Positions 36,411-46,935 of a DNA stretch of 64,000 nucleotides are shown in pieces. Location: positions 45,092,513 through 45,156,512 of the forward strand of contig CM055870.1 in assembly GCA_029582165.1 (NCBI GenBank), in the 5' to 3' direction. Position 1 is the first letter of the stretch. Every line of letters begins with the position of its first letter. Origin of the DNA: Portulaca oleracea. Taxonomy: Eukaryota > Streptophyta > Magnoliopsida > Caryophyllales > Portulacaceae. The position numbers and the translations under genes were made by a program. Below the pieces are notes generated by a model. The model ran no database searches. It had not been told where the DNA came from and worked only from the letters and a program-made list of their open reading frames with translations.

Positions 36411-36998
36411 TCTATATATATTATAATAAAAATCATTGTGGGTCCTACGAAATAGAGCCACGGGAGTGACTATAGGGGAATTGGTCAATCAAAACGTAGA
36501 TAATTATATTTTTTTCTATTTTCTATTTTTTTATTTTCAATCCGGATATTTATTTTAAAATTTAAAAAACCAAAAAGTATCACTAATCCTTGACTGCTTT
36601 GTACTCTGAATTAATTTATTTTGGTGCAAATAACAATAATTATTTTGGTGTTGCCTATAATAATTATAATAATAATAATCATAATAATAATAATAATAAT
36701 CTATATCTATTAATATACCAAAGCTAAATATTTGAATTTTTAAATATTGAGCAGATAGCGAGTTTAGGTGCATCATGAAATTCGTCATGGTCAACGTTAG
36801 TTAGCATTTTAGAAATTTTTTTTATTTCACCAGACTCCATTACATATTTTTTTTTAACAATTTATTATGATCTTTCCATTAAACAATTTCATCAATGTTT
36901 CGTACTATTTACTTTATATCAACGATTAGTTATTCATGAATTCTCCCCTTTAAAACGGTTATTTTATTACACTCCTGCATCGCACGGGTTTAGACTAG
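36411..36998 (+). mobile_element. Short non-autonomous Helitron (588 bp)
   Basis: It starts TCTATATATATTATAATAAA and ends with CTGCATCGCACGGGTTTAGA-CTAG, the common plant Helitron 3' end (short hairpin, then CTAG), inserted between A and T with no duplication. No coding capacity. It includes an AT/TAA-rich stretch at about 36655-36715. Confidence 0.75.
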
Positions 36999-38279
36999 TA
37001 TTAATTAATAATATAATTAATTATATTATGATCCGGATTTTTAAAAAAGTGCTATTCTTTTGTTTTTTTTTCTTTAGAATATGTTACAAATTTGATATCA
37101 AAAATATAATTAGTTATACTTAATAATGAGCAACATAATTAGTTATATTCTTTTATTGAAAATATAATTAGTTATATTATGAAATTTTACTAATTAATAA
37201 TATAGCCACTTAGCGATAAAAAAAAATATATTCACTTAGAAAAAAAAGGGACAATCTTTTTATTTTCTTTCTTTAGAATATTAAGATTTTCAACCTCCCT
37301 CCCTCATCCCAATTTCTAATGAAATTCCCTCCAATCCCCCCGTCTATTCTTATTTTATTATTTTATTTCATTCCCTCCAAAATATTATCTGTATATACAA
37401 TTGATATTATTTTTAGGATTTTTAATCGTTTTTCAAATATCTTGTGTCGTGGCCATCTTCATCTTCTTCAAGTCTAAGTTTCCCATTTCAAGTAAGTTAG
37501 TTCCAAATCTATCTCTTTTGTTTCTTTCATGAATATTTATGGCTAAAATTGATATATGTTCAATTGTTCATTAATTTTATTGCTTTTAAATTTGATGTAG
37601 ATTCAAATGAGTAATATTGAAGATAACCTATATGGCTGTATATACTATCATAATATGGGACTATTCTAATACCACTCCTAAAAAAGAATAGTACTATTAA
37701 CCCCCCAAAACTACAATTCCCTCCAATAGGTGTTGAACTTTGACAACAAAGGAAAAGGAAAGATAAAAGTCTTAGTGGCCTATGCTAGCTATTCCAAGTG
37801 GAGAAAAACAAGATTTTAGGGACTAACCTCGTAGCCAACTCCAACATTTGCAGCCAACCACATTATGTCAAATATACAGTAAAATCATAGGTCAATTTGC
37901 AATACAAAACATGTTTAATAAATTCCAATTTAATATATTGAGTGAAGTCAAATGCATTCTACATTTTAGAGTAAATAAAGTCGTTGAAATATTAATCATT
38001 GGCTCCAATTTAACATTATAATACTTAATGTTTATAAGTATATATTACTTAAAATTTCAAACTTATGCTCTTACTTAGATAACTAGTTTAAAACAAATCT
38101 AATGAAAGTAGTTCATAATTTGATGAAAATAATTGTTTTAAAAAATCTAAAAGAAAACAACAAATTTTTAGGAAAAATATAAATAAACGTGATTTGAGGA
38201 ACTTAGATGAAGTTCATGGAGAGGTCGATTTACATGCAAACCAACAGAAAAACCTTCCAAAAACAACTTCGAAAAACAA

Positions 38280-38280
<1 letters not shown>
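36999..38280. other. Gene-free AT-rich stretch
   Basis: I found no coding signal, no clear TIR element and no repeat other than A/T-rich low complexity. Confidence 0.55.

Positions 38281-38350
<70 letters not shown>
38281..38350. repeat. (TG)n-(TA)n microsatellite
   Basis: A short GT run followed by about 30 TA units to 38350; this is the landing site for the TIR elements that follow. Shorter TA tracts recur at 38903-38922 and 40525-40566. Confidence 0.95.
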
Positions 38351-38353
<3 letters not shown>

Positions 38354-38903
38354 AAAATTGGATTATAATAATTCTATATTTTGCAAATTGGATGGCGATA
38401 ATCCATACTTTCATTTTGTATTCTGATGGTCCAAAAAAAAAAAAGGATTGTAGTGGGACATCATCGAGAATATACCCTCAATATCATAGATTTTGACATT
38501 TTGTGTTGCATTTGATTCAAAACTTTGTATAACACTTTACCATGATTTTTAATGAATTTACGTCGTTTCTCCTAATTCTTTTCAATTTTTTTACTATTTT
38601 TTACGACTTTTTTAACTTTTATTCCTTTTAAAAAATCATAAAAATTACTCGGAGTCTCAAAAAAATAATTTAAAAAATGTTTTAGAAACTACAATTCATT
38701 ACCTTTTTAGGGGCAGGAACGAAAAAAGTAAAAATAATATGGGGTAGGAATGAAAAAAATTAAAAAGAATGTGGAGGTGGATTTGGATTTGGATTTGGTA
38801 CCACTACAATACAATTTTTTTTCGACCACCAGAATACAAACTGAAAGTATGGATTATCGCCATCCAATTTGCAAATTATGGGATTATTACAATCCAATTT
38901 TCA
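38351..38903. mobile_element. TA-flanked foldback/TIR element, copy A
   Basis: Arms of roughly 120 bp are inverted: AGGAAAATTGGATTATAATA on the left and the complement of ATGAAAATTGGATTGTAATA on the right. Both contain CAAATTGGATGGCGATAATC. It sits between (TA)n tracts. The interior is AT-rich and non-coding; the same interior occurs inverted in 41680-42199, so the two are copies of one family. Confidence 0.82.
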
Positions 38904-39280
38904 TATATATATATATATATATAGGGAAATTGGATTCTGGTGGACCGAAGTATTGGCTTTTGTATGCCGGTGGACTGAACTTTCATTTTGGATTCTGGTG
39001 GACCAAAATTTCAAAAAATTGTATTTGAGTGGACCGCCACCGAGTCAAGGGGCGGTGACTCGTCGGAGATCTGACGTGGATGTCGGAGCTCAATTTTTTT
39101 TGCCACGTCATCAGCTTGGCACATGTCTATGTTATTTTAACTTATTTTTTTCATTGCCAAGTCAGATTTCCCCTTTTCCTTTCTTTCTGTTGCCTGTCTC
39201 TCTCTAACTCTCTGATTCTCTTTCTCCTTCTTTCTTTTCTTCCCAGAAAAGACCAATCCCCAATTGGGTGAATAATCCTT

Positions 39281-39606
39281 CATCCAACGCTGTGGCCGAG
39301 TGAGGTTCCCCATGCTTTTCGGGATGGACCCGTTGAACTTAAATCTGGGATTCTGCCTGAGAACTTGTTCCCTCCCATCTGTAAACTAAACAGGCTGCTG
39401 AGATTCCCAATCTGAGGTGGGATTTGGCCACTGAATGAGTTCCTATGCAGCAGGAGCCTCTTCAGATTGCTCAGCTCCCCAATCTTTGGACTCAGTGTCC
39501 CATTGAACTCATTCCAGCCTAAGTCCAGATACTCGAGGCTCGTACACTCAAAGAGATAATCTGGGACTTAACCAAACATGGAATTCCTCCCAATGGAGAA
39601 GAATCA
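39281..39606 (-). pseudogene. Captured LRR (receptor-kinase-type) gene fragment
   Basis: On the minus strand about 100 residues match plant leucine-rich repeats of the 24-residue class, with phrases LSNLKRLLLHRNSFSGQIP and IGNLSSLFSLQMGGNKFSG. A shift near 39345 is followed by NGSIPKSMGNLTR in another frame. No signal peptide, transmembrane segment or kinase domain is included. It is bounded on both sides by element arms, so it is a captured piece of a host gene. Confidence 0.75.
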
Positions 39607-39632
39607 CCCTCAAATCTGTACACTTTTTTGAG

Positions 39633-39773
39633 GTGAATAAGCTGATGATGGGTCTGTACGTGACTCACATTATCAATTTCCAGGATGCCGGATTGAAAAG
39701 CAAAAGAAGATCTGATCTTTTATTGGAATTGAAGAAAATTTTCCAAGAGCTGGGAATCACTTCCCATCTTTGA
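39633..39773 (+). pseudogene. Captured C-terminal fragment of an MscS-like (MSL) channel
   Basis: A 46-residue frame ending in TGA reads LYVTHIINFQDAG then KSKRRSDLLLELKKIFQELG. This resembles the C-terminal end of plant MSL10-type mechanosensitive channels, where a THxxNFQ motif precedes an RR-L-ELxKIF-EL helix. It ends sooner than family members. It is in the opposite orientation to the LRR fragment and within the same element. I base this on motif memory, not a search. Confidence 0.5.
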
Positions 39774-40521
39774 CCACGATAAGTTTAAAAATACATTTGT
39801 AAAATTTTAGAAACTAATTGCAATCCCAGAGATGGGAATTGAAGTTATGTACCAATGAGATATAAATTTATAGTAGAAAGAAGTTCAGGGGGTTCATGAG
39901 AAGCAAGGTTTTTAGCCTTTTCAGTTTTGACACAAAAAGGGGTTTGCTACAAGTATGCTTGTATTATGAATTTGCAGGATCAATTAATGCCTTTTTCTTT
40001 TTTTTTCTTTTTCTGGGTTTTGATCTTTTTTTTTTTTTTGACAACCTGGGTTTTGATCTTTGATTAGGTGGTGTTTTGCAAATAATTGTTGGAAATGGGT
40101 TGTTGATATTGACTTTTGTGTTGAAATTGCTGCTGGTACATCAGGGAGTAAAGCTTCTGCATAATATTATATTCAATACATTTTTGCAGAAGGACATTTT
40201 TCTGGGCAGAAAAGAAAGAAGGAGAAAGAGAATCAGAGAGTTAGAGAGAGACAGGCAAGAGAAAGAAAGGAAAAGGGGAAATCTGACTTGGCAATGAAAA
40301 AATAAGTTAAAATAACATAGACATGTGCCAAGCTGATGACGTGGCAAAAAAAATTGAGCTCCGACATCCACGTCAGATCTCCGACGAGTCACCGCCCCTC
40401 GACTCGGTGGCGGTCCACTCAAATACAATTTTTTGAAATTTTGGTCCACCAGAATCCAAAATGAAAGTTCAGTCCACCAGCATACAAAAGCCAATACTTC
40501 GGTCCACCAGAATCCAATTTT

Positions 40522-40596
<75 letters not shown>

Positions 40597-40599
<3 letters not shown>

Positions 40600-41660
40600 G
40601 CAGGAAAATCAATTTATTACAAAAAAAAAAGGAAACTCTCAACGAAAGAGACCCAAAAGAGATACAACCCAGAGCAACACTAAGGCCCAGAAAACAAACA
40701 AAATTACTGAAGAAGTAGAAATAAAATCATATGAAGTATTGTGTGATGAACCTTCTCAATATCCTCCTCCACATTCAACTGATTGTAACTCGTAAGAAAT
40801 TTCTTATAATTCCTACTCTCCTAGACAATAGCAATTGTCGAGATAATAACCTCAACAGCCAGCAGCTTGATACTGTTATGTCTTCTCATGTTCTTCCAGT
40901 TAGAAAACCAATGATGAAGAGAATTGAAATTACTCCTTATACCCAGCTTGCAGCAGAAACCTTCAGAATTTGCTGGATGAACGAACAAGAAGAGAAAAGG
41001 TGATCGAATGATTCACCCTCTTGATTACAGAGACTGCAACATACATCAATGGAGCTACCATGCGCCTAAGCAGGTAGCTACAGGCAACTTCTTATGGGCA
41101 ACCACCCAAGCAAGAAAAATATGTCCGGGGGGGGGGGGGGGAGGGGGGAATACCATTCCAGATAACATGCACCCAAGGCCACTTCTGCAAATTTGGCAAT
41201 AAACTCATGTAACAATCCTTTACAGAAAAAGAATCATTAATTTCACCACGCCATTGTCAGACAAGATGATCACCAGTTTTAATCTTCTCCTTGATTTTAC
41301 AAACATGTCTCCAGCACCAAGTACTGGTGGTAGGAGGAAAACATTGCCACCAGTTGTGATTCTTAATATACCTTTCATGTACCCATCGAACCCAGAGGTT
41401 ATCCTTTTCCTTTGCAACATTCCAGCTTACCAATCACAGCAATGTTCCAAATACGTGGATTCCTAAGACCCACACCACCAAATTTCTTGGGAGTACAAAG
41501 AGTATCCCAGTCAACCAAAGGGACTATGTGAGAAAACACATCACTAGACCATATGAAGTTCATGCAAATATTGACAACTTGTTCAATGACATTCAAGGGA
41601 GTAACGAAATTATTACCCAGTAACTGAAAATGCTCAACAAAACATAATTCTTTAATTGGA
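40597..41660 (-). pseudogene. LINE ORF2 C-terminal fragment (degenerate)
   Basis: The minus strand at 41596-41399 reads VPLVDWDTLCTPKKFGGVGL then RNPRIWNIAVIGKL, the conserved segment after RT in plant L1 elements. Further down are zinc-binding-domain phrases (HIFLAWVVAHKKLPV; DHLVWQW) in shifting frames with stops. It is unlike the other LINE in the window at this region. A G-rich run lies at 41130-41150. The 3' side ends in CA/TA simple repeats next to the 40524 boundary. Confidence 0.7.
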
Positions 41661-41679
41661 TCCTCGCAGCATGAGTGTA

Positions 41680-42199
41680 GGAAAATTGGATTCTAATAAT
41701 ATCTACTTTTATCAATTGTATAACAATAGTCCCTACTTTCATTAAGGATTATGGTGGTAAAAAAAAAAAATTGGATTGTAGTGGTACTAGCTAAATCCAC
41801 CTCTACATTCTTTTTATTTTTTTCATTCCTGCTCCATATTGTTTTTTTTTCATTCTTCTCCCAAAAAGGTAATGAACTGTAGTTACTAAAAGAACTTTTA
41901 AATTATTTATTTGAGACTTCGAGCAATTATTATGATTTTTTAAAAATGAATTAAAGTAAAAAAAATTGTAAGAAAAAGAAATAAATGGGACAAAAATCGT
42001 AAATTCATTAAAAATCGTGGTAAGTATCATACTAAGTTTTGAATCAAATGCAACTCAAAATCTATGATATTTAGGATATACTCTCATAGGTGTCCCACTA
42101 CAATCCCATTTCTTTTTTTTTTTTTGGACCACTAGAATCCAAAATGAAAGTAGAGATGATTGTTATACAATTGATGAAAGTAGTTATTATTAGAATCCA
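41680..42199. mobile_element. TA-type foldback element, copy of the 38351 family (inverted)
   Basis: Left arm AGGAAAATTGGATTCTAATA and a right arm ending TTAGAATCCAT before (TA)n are inverted repeats sharing ATCAATTGTATAACAAT. The interior matches 38351-38903 in reverse orientation (GTGGTAC, CATTCTTTTTA, TGATATT blocks). The right terminus is slightly trimmed at the TA tract where the copia-2 LTR begins. Confidence 0.75.
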
Positions 42200-42213
42200 T
42201 ATATATATATATA

Positions 42214-42994
42214 TGAAATAACTCTAGAGGGGGGTGAATAGGGTTATATATAAATTCTGTACTTTAATCAACACAACAAGGTTAATAGCACTTTTATAAG
42301 ATGAAAGATACTTCTTTATTAGACAAACAAAAGTGCTTAAAACAAAGGAGGTTACAACTCACCTCAATTTGAAAACCGTGAGGTCCTCAATTGGCTTACT
42401 GGAACAGAAGACCTTGAAGTTGTCTTCTGCACTTGAGGCCTCACAGAAGAGGCGATTTCAGACAGTGGAACAAACTCTAAAGTGAGACTCCTTTCTCACT
42501 TTAAACACTCGACCTTAGAGGTCCTCACCAGTGCCCTCACTGGTTACAAAAACTCACCACACACAAAGTGGCTACAACTCAGAATATTATTACTCAATAT
42601 TTCTACACTCAGAACTTTCTTAGCTAAAGCTCCTACTCAGATTTACTTGCTTGGAAATCCACTCTTTGCATGAATAAAGCTTGATGATATTTATAGCCTT
42701 GAGAGCAACGACTTCTTTCTCACACCAAGATTGTTTCCTTTTTTGAGATGATCCTTAATCTTCCACGAGAGTCCCTTTCTTTGCCATAGTTTCCTTCCTT
42801 TTCGTTTGGTATCTGAAAAGGAAACAACCTGTTATAATCTTATCTCAGAATTAGAAGGAAGGAATAGGATTGGGATATGATTGATACTTCCCTGAATTAG
42901 CTGTGATGATCTTTCAAACAAAACGCGTGTGCTGATGCTGGAGGTCCTCTCTGTCGGTTGTGCTGAGGTCCTCATAAGCAGCTGAGATTCTTCA
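42214..42994 (-). repeat. 3' LTR of copia-2
   Basis: A 781 bp unit; on the minus strand it starts TGAAGAATCTCAGC and ends TTATTTCA. It is a close match to 51848-52623. Confidence 0.92.
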
Positions 42995-43273
42995 ATCTCC
43001 CCCTTTTTGTTTGAAAGACAAAATTCCAGGGAAGTTCTATACAAGTACTGAGAGCAGGGGTAATAGAGACAATATCACATGCATAGAGTAGCTGAATAGT
43101 AGTAGCCAACATTTCATAGCAATAGTTCAGCAATTTTTTGCAATTACAGACCATGAGCGTCTCCCCCTTTTTGTCTTTCAGACAAGAAGGAAACAGGAGA
43201 TTACAAAATGTTTGGCCAAAAGTTTGCAAAATAAACCAGTTTAAAGAAATAATGTTTGAAGGGGGAAGGGGTT

Positions 43274-44484
43274 TTACTCTTGGGGAGGGGGTTCGACTTT
43301 GGGATCATCAACAGTAGCCTCAACAGTTGGAGCAGAGGATGGAGTGCGAGGACCTAAAAGAGCTTCTGCCTGTTGTACCAAATTTGTCAAAGCAGTGCAG
43401 ACACTGGTATTGGCCTGGAGGTTCGCTCGGAGAGCGCGTTGGAGGTCTTGAAGGGATTGCACTTCAGTCTTCAGAGTTTGAATGTCAGCGTGGAGGACGT
43501 CCAGCTAAGACTGCAGAGGGTTGGAGGCTTCAGTAGTCGATGGAGCGGATGATGAGGCTTGGAGAGGCTTGAAATCATTAGAGTGCATCCAATGACCTGA
43601 AGTGTGAGGATGATAACCAAGAGATTCTAGGACAGTAGTGTTAATGGTGGAAAGGGAGATTGAGGTCTTGTCCTCATCAGGGAGAGGGACATGGAACTTC
43701 CGAAAGACATGATTGAGGAGGTTTGAGTATGGAAGAGGGCCTGAAGAACTAGAGCCTGCTTTGACGATGTGGTTGAGAATGACTTCACCCATCTCAGGAT
43801 GACAGTCATTGAGAATGTTCAGCAGGAATGTGGCACAGGGCTCATTAATAGTTTCTTTGGAAGTGCCTCGGGGAAGAATTGTACGAACCATGATGAAATA
43901 GAGGCATCGAGCTTCAGAGTGGAGATTTGTAGACTGAGGGTATTTGGTGGTGGATGGTTTTCCAAACAAGTTGAGAAGTTCAAGACGGACGTCCTTGATG
44001 TCAGAGAGTGCAGGTTTGGAGAGGTCGGGAGTTATGCCCAGAATTCGTTCAAGATTGAGAGGGGACAAATGGATTCTCTTCCAGAAACAGATGTTTTGTA
44101 TGCGGGTTTGGACGATTTGGGAGAGATGTTCTCAAGATTGGCATAAAATTCAAAGACGAGGTTGGGATAGCAATAGTCATCGGCATTGAAAAAGAGATCA
44201 CAACCAAGTGAGGATAGAGGAGAAAGGAAAGTGAATTTCGTACCTTGGAGATTGACAAGATCGACTTTGTCACAATGAAGGAGGGGGCGCTGTTTCATGG
44301 ACTCCAACCGTTTCCGGAAGGCTTCCAGAGAGCCGTCCGTGGCCGGAGAAGGTCGAGGAATGATGGCTAACTCGTCTGTAGACGAGTCGATGGAGGCTGT
44401 GTCGGGAGAGGTGGGGGGTTTGCTTGACCGAAGTCTTTTGGCGACACTGGAAGGAGCAGCGGGTTTGGCAGATCGTTTTGTCAT
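43274..44484 (-). pseudogene. copia-2 extra ORF (ORF3) downstream of pol
   Basis: It starts MTKRSAKPAAPSSVAKRLR at 44484, a basic Ser/Pro-rich N-terminus. A middle domain (LVFEFYANLENI) resembles the 'putative plant transposon protein' domain found in many plant retroelement ORFs. A frameshift at about 44050-44068 leads into PLNLERILGITPDLSK and on to 43505. TAG there probably replaces Gln; the frame continues to 43274 with a predicted coiled coil (LQDLQRALRANLQ). It is in the same orientation as pol, lies 600 bp after it and before the purine tract, and has no signal peptide or membrane span. It is therefore not an obvious envelope protein. Its role is unknown. Confidence 0.65.
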
Positions 44485-45093
44485 GGTGAGAGATGGTGGG
44501 AGAGAGAGGAGGAGAGTTCTAGAAGAAGAGAGAGGAGAGGGTGTAAGGATATGTTGTAAAAAGTAAAAGGTGAAAAAGGGATTAAATAGGGACGGTTGAT
44601 GAAGTGAGAAGAGAGAGACAGACCGATGGAAGTAGGTGGGGAATTAGGGATAGGATGGGACGGTTAATTATGGAGAGGGAGTAAATAAGGGAGGGAGAAG
44701 AACCTTGGGAAGGTAAATGAAATTTGAAAAGAAGATTTGAAATCTGGTTTCGAAAGACACGAGAGAGGGGAAAAAAATAAAGGGAAGAGAAAAGGAGAGG
44801 ATTTGAAATTAGTTTTGGAAAGGATTTTTAGTAAATAAGGTAAAGAAAATAAATCAGAAATATCAACGGCTGAGACACATATGGAAGATATGATCAGACC
44901 ATTGATGTGGCCAAGTTTAATGTGCAACAGTTGAGAGGTTGAGCGAACTGATGAGGACATCAGTCGTTCAGAGAGAAGTAAGAATCATACCTGAGAGATG
45001 TGAGGACCTTAGACAGAGGCTCCCCCTCAGATGGTGCATGGGGAAAGGAGGTCCTCCAAAGGAATGGCTCCCCCTTAACATATGCCTCGAGGA
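44485..45093 (-). other. copia-2 spacer between pol and ORF3
   Basis: About 600 bp of purine-rich (plus-strand) sequence without a sustained frame. It would act as the leader of ORF3 if that is expressed from a separate transcript. Confidence 0.5.
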
Positions 45094-46572
45094 TTAAGGA
45101 TCGAGGTGAAGCAATCCGAGCTCACGACGAATGTAGGAGAATTGATCCTCTAGCAGGGGTTTGGTGAAGATATCAGCCAGTTGATGTTGAGTTGGAACAA
45201 ATTCTAAGCTGACGTGGCCTTTTTCAACATGATCACGGATAAAATGATGACGTATTTCAATGTGTTTAGTCCGTGAATATTGCACCGGATTCTTGATGAT
45301 CTGAATGGCGCTCATGTTGTCACATTTGATGGGGACATTGGTAAAGTGTAGGTCGTGGTCCTCCAGTTTATGTGTGATCCATAGTATTTGAGCACAACAT
45401 GATCTGGCTGCCACATATTCGGCCTCAGCAGTGGAGAGAGCCACTGAGGTCTGTTTCTTGGATTGCAAGGAGACAAGTGAGGCTCCAAACAATTGACATC
45501 CTCCTGTGGTGCTTTTTCTATCAACTTTGTATCCGGCAAAATCAGCATCGGTGTAACCACAGAGGTTGAGGTCAGGCTGTCGAGGGTACCAAAGGCCTAA
45601 ACTTTTGGTTCCTGCAAGATAACGCAAAATTCTCTTGACAGCAGAGAGGTGAGATTCTTGTGGGGCGCTTTGAAAGCGCGCACATAAGCAAACACTGAAC
45701 ATAATGTCAGGACGACTTGCTGTAAGATAGACGAGAGAGCCAATCATACCTCTATATAGCTTTTCTGAGACAGGTTTACCTGTGAGGTCTGAATCAAGTT
45801 TGAGAGTGGAGGACATCAGAGTTGAGGAGTGCTTGAGATGGTCAAGCTGATACTTTTTTAGGAGCTCTGAAATGTACTTGCTTTGATTCAGGAAGATGTC
45901 GTCGTGTGATTGTTTGATTTGAAGACCAAGAAAGAACGTTAATTCCCCCACGAGGCTCATCTCGAATTCAGTGCTTATGAGGTGAGAGAATTCTTCAACC
46001 AGAAGGGAATGTGAGGCGCCAAAGATGATGTCATCAACATAGATTTGTGCAATAATGAATTCATCATTCTTTTCCTTGATAAAGAGGGTCTTGTCTATTT
46101 TTCCTCTTTTGAAATCATTTTGAAGGAGGAACTTGCTGAGGCGCTCATACCAAGCTCTTGGAGCTTGCTTCAGCCCATAGAGGGCCTTATGCAGGCAGAA
46201 GACATGATTCTGATGTGTGATGTCCTCAAAGCCTGGTGATTGTTCAATATAGACTTCTTCAGCGAGGTCTCCATTGAGAAAGGCACTTTTGACATCCATT
46301 TGATGTAGCTTGATATGTTTGGATGATGCAAAGGCGAGATGGATCCTGATGGCCTCTAAGCGAGCAACATGAGCAAAGGTTTCATCATAGTGGATGCCTT
46401 CTTCTTGGTTGTACCCTTTAGCTACCAATCTGGCTTTATTTTTGGTGATGGCAGCATTTTCATCCAGTTTGTTGCGGAAGACCCATTTGACACCAATGAG
46501 TGGATGATGGTGAGGTCTGGGAACCAAAGGCCACACTTTGCTTCGTTTGAATTGGTTTAATTCCTCTTGCAT
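45094..46572 (-). CDS. copia-2 reverse transcriptase-RNase H (open 492-codon frame)
   Basis: This is the least damaged part of the element. RT motifs run in order: LIGVKWVFRNKLDE, KARLVAKGYNQ, HQMDVKSAFLNG, KALYGLKQAPRAWYERL, IYVDDIIFGA (catalytic Asp pair), GELTFFLGLQI, then SRPDIMFSV. RNase H follows: CGYTDADFAGYKVDRKSTTG, SKKQTSVALSTAEAEY, KHIEIRHHF, and LADIFTKPL near the end. ALYGLKQAPRAWY and FAHVARLEAIR are typical of the SIRE group. In the full element this is the end of a gag-pol polyprotein; here it is cut off by a one-base deletion near 46595 and the nested LTR further up. The Met at 46572 is therefore not a natural start. Confidence 0.9.
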   Translation of the reverse strand: MQEELNQFKRSKVWPLVPRPHHHPLIGVKWVFRNKLDENAAITKNKARLVAKGYNQEEGIHYDETFAHVARLEAIRIHLAFASSKHIKLHQMDVKSAFLNGDLAEEVYIEQSPGFEDITHQNHVFCLHKALYGLKQAPRAWYERLSKFLLQNDFKRGKIDKTLFIKEKNDEFIIAQIYVDDIIFGASHSLLVEEFSHLISTEFEMSLVGELTFFLGLQIKQSHDDIFLNQSKYISELLKKYQLDHLKHSSTLMSSTLKLDSDLTGKPVSEKLYRGMIGSLVYLTASRPDIMFSVCLCARFQSAPQESHLSAVKRILRYLAGTKSLGLWYPRQPDLNLCGYTDADFAGYKVDRKSTTGGCQLFGASLVSLQSKKQTSVALSTAEAEYVAARSCCAQILWITHKLEDHDLHFTNVPIKCDNMSAIQIIKNPVQYSRTKHIEIRHHFIRDHVEKGHVSLEFVPTQHQLADIFTKPLLEDQFSYIRRELGLLHLDP

Positions 46573-46935
46573 AGCATTGATCCAGCTTGGATTAGTAATG
46601 CCTCATTATGATGCTTTGGCTCAATCTGTGAGACAAAGGCGTTAAAAGCACAAAAATTTCTTAATGAGGACCTAGTACGTATACCTGAGTTAATATCTGT
46701 AAGGAGATTATCAACCGGGTGAGCTGCTTTAAACTTGTAAGAGATCTTCGGTGCTGGAGGAGCCTGAGATGAGGGCTCCTGAGAGGAGGACTGAGATGAT
46801 GAGGCCTGAGGTGATCATGAGGCTAGAGGCGAGGGTGCATCCTCAGGAGGTGGTGATGTTTGTGGAATGATTTGAGATGGAGGAGCAGGAGAGAGCTTAG
46901 GAGGAGGCTCATCTTCACTGTCACTCACAGGAGGG

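Larger units (their letters stand above)
38923..40524. mobile_element. TA-flanked 1.6 kb TIR element with captured host-gene fragments
   Basis: Very long, nearly perfect arms (about 330 bp: 38923-39255 and 40197-40524) start AGGGAAATTGGATTCTGGTG and run through GTCCACCAGAATCC, the CCGCCACCGAGTC region and a CT-rich block. (TA)n abuts both sides and the element shares one TA tract with copy A. The ~940 bp centre is unlike the arms. It holds an LRR-encoding segment (minus) and an MscS-like channel C-terminus (plus), so it behaves like a Pack-type element. No transposase is present. Confidence 0.85.

Noticed and set aside
43769..44146. Plus-strand 125-codon frame in copia-2
   Set aside because: Antisense shadow of the ORF3 coding region.
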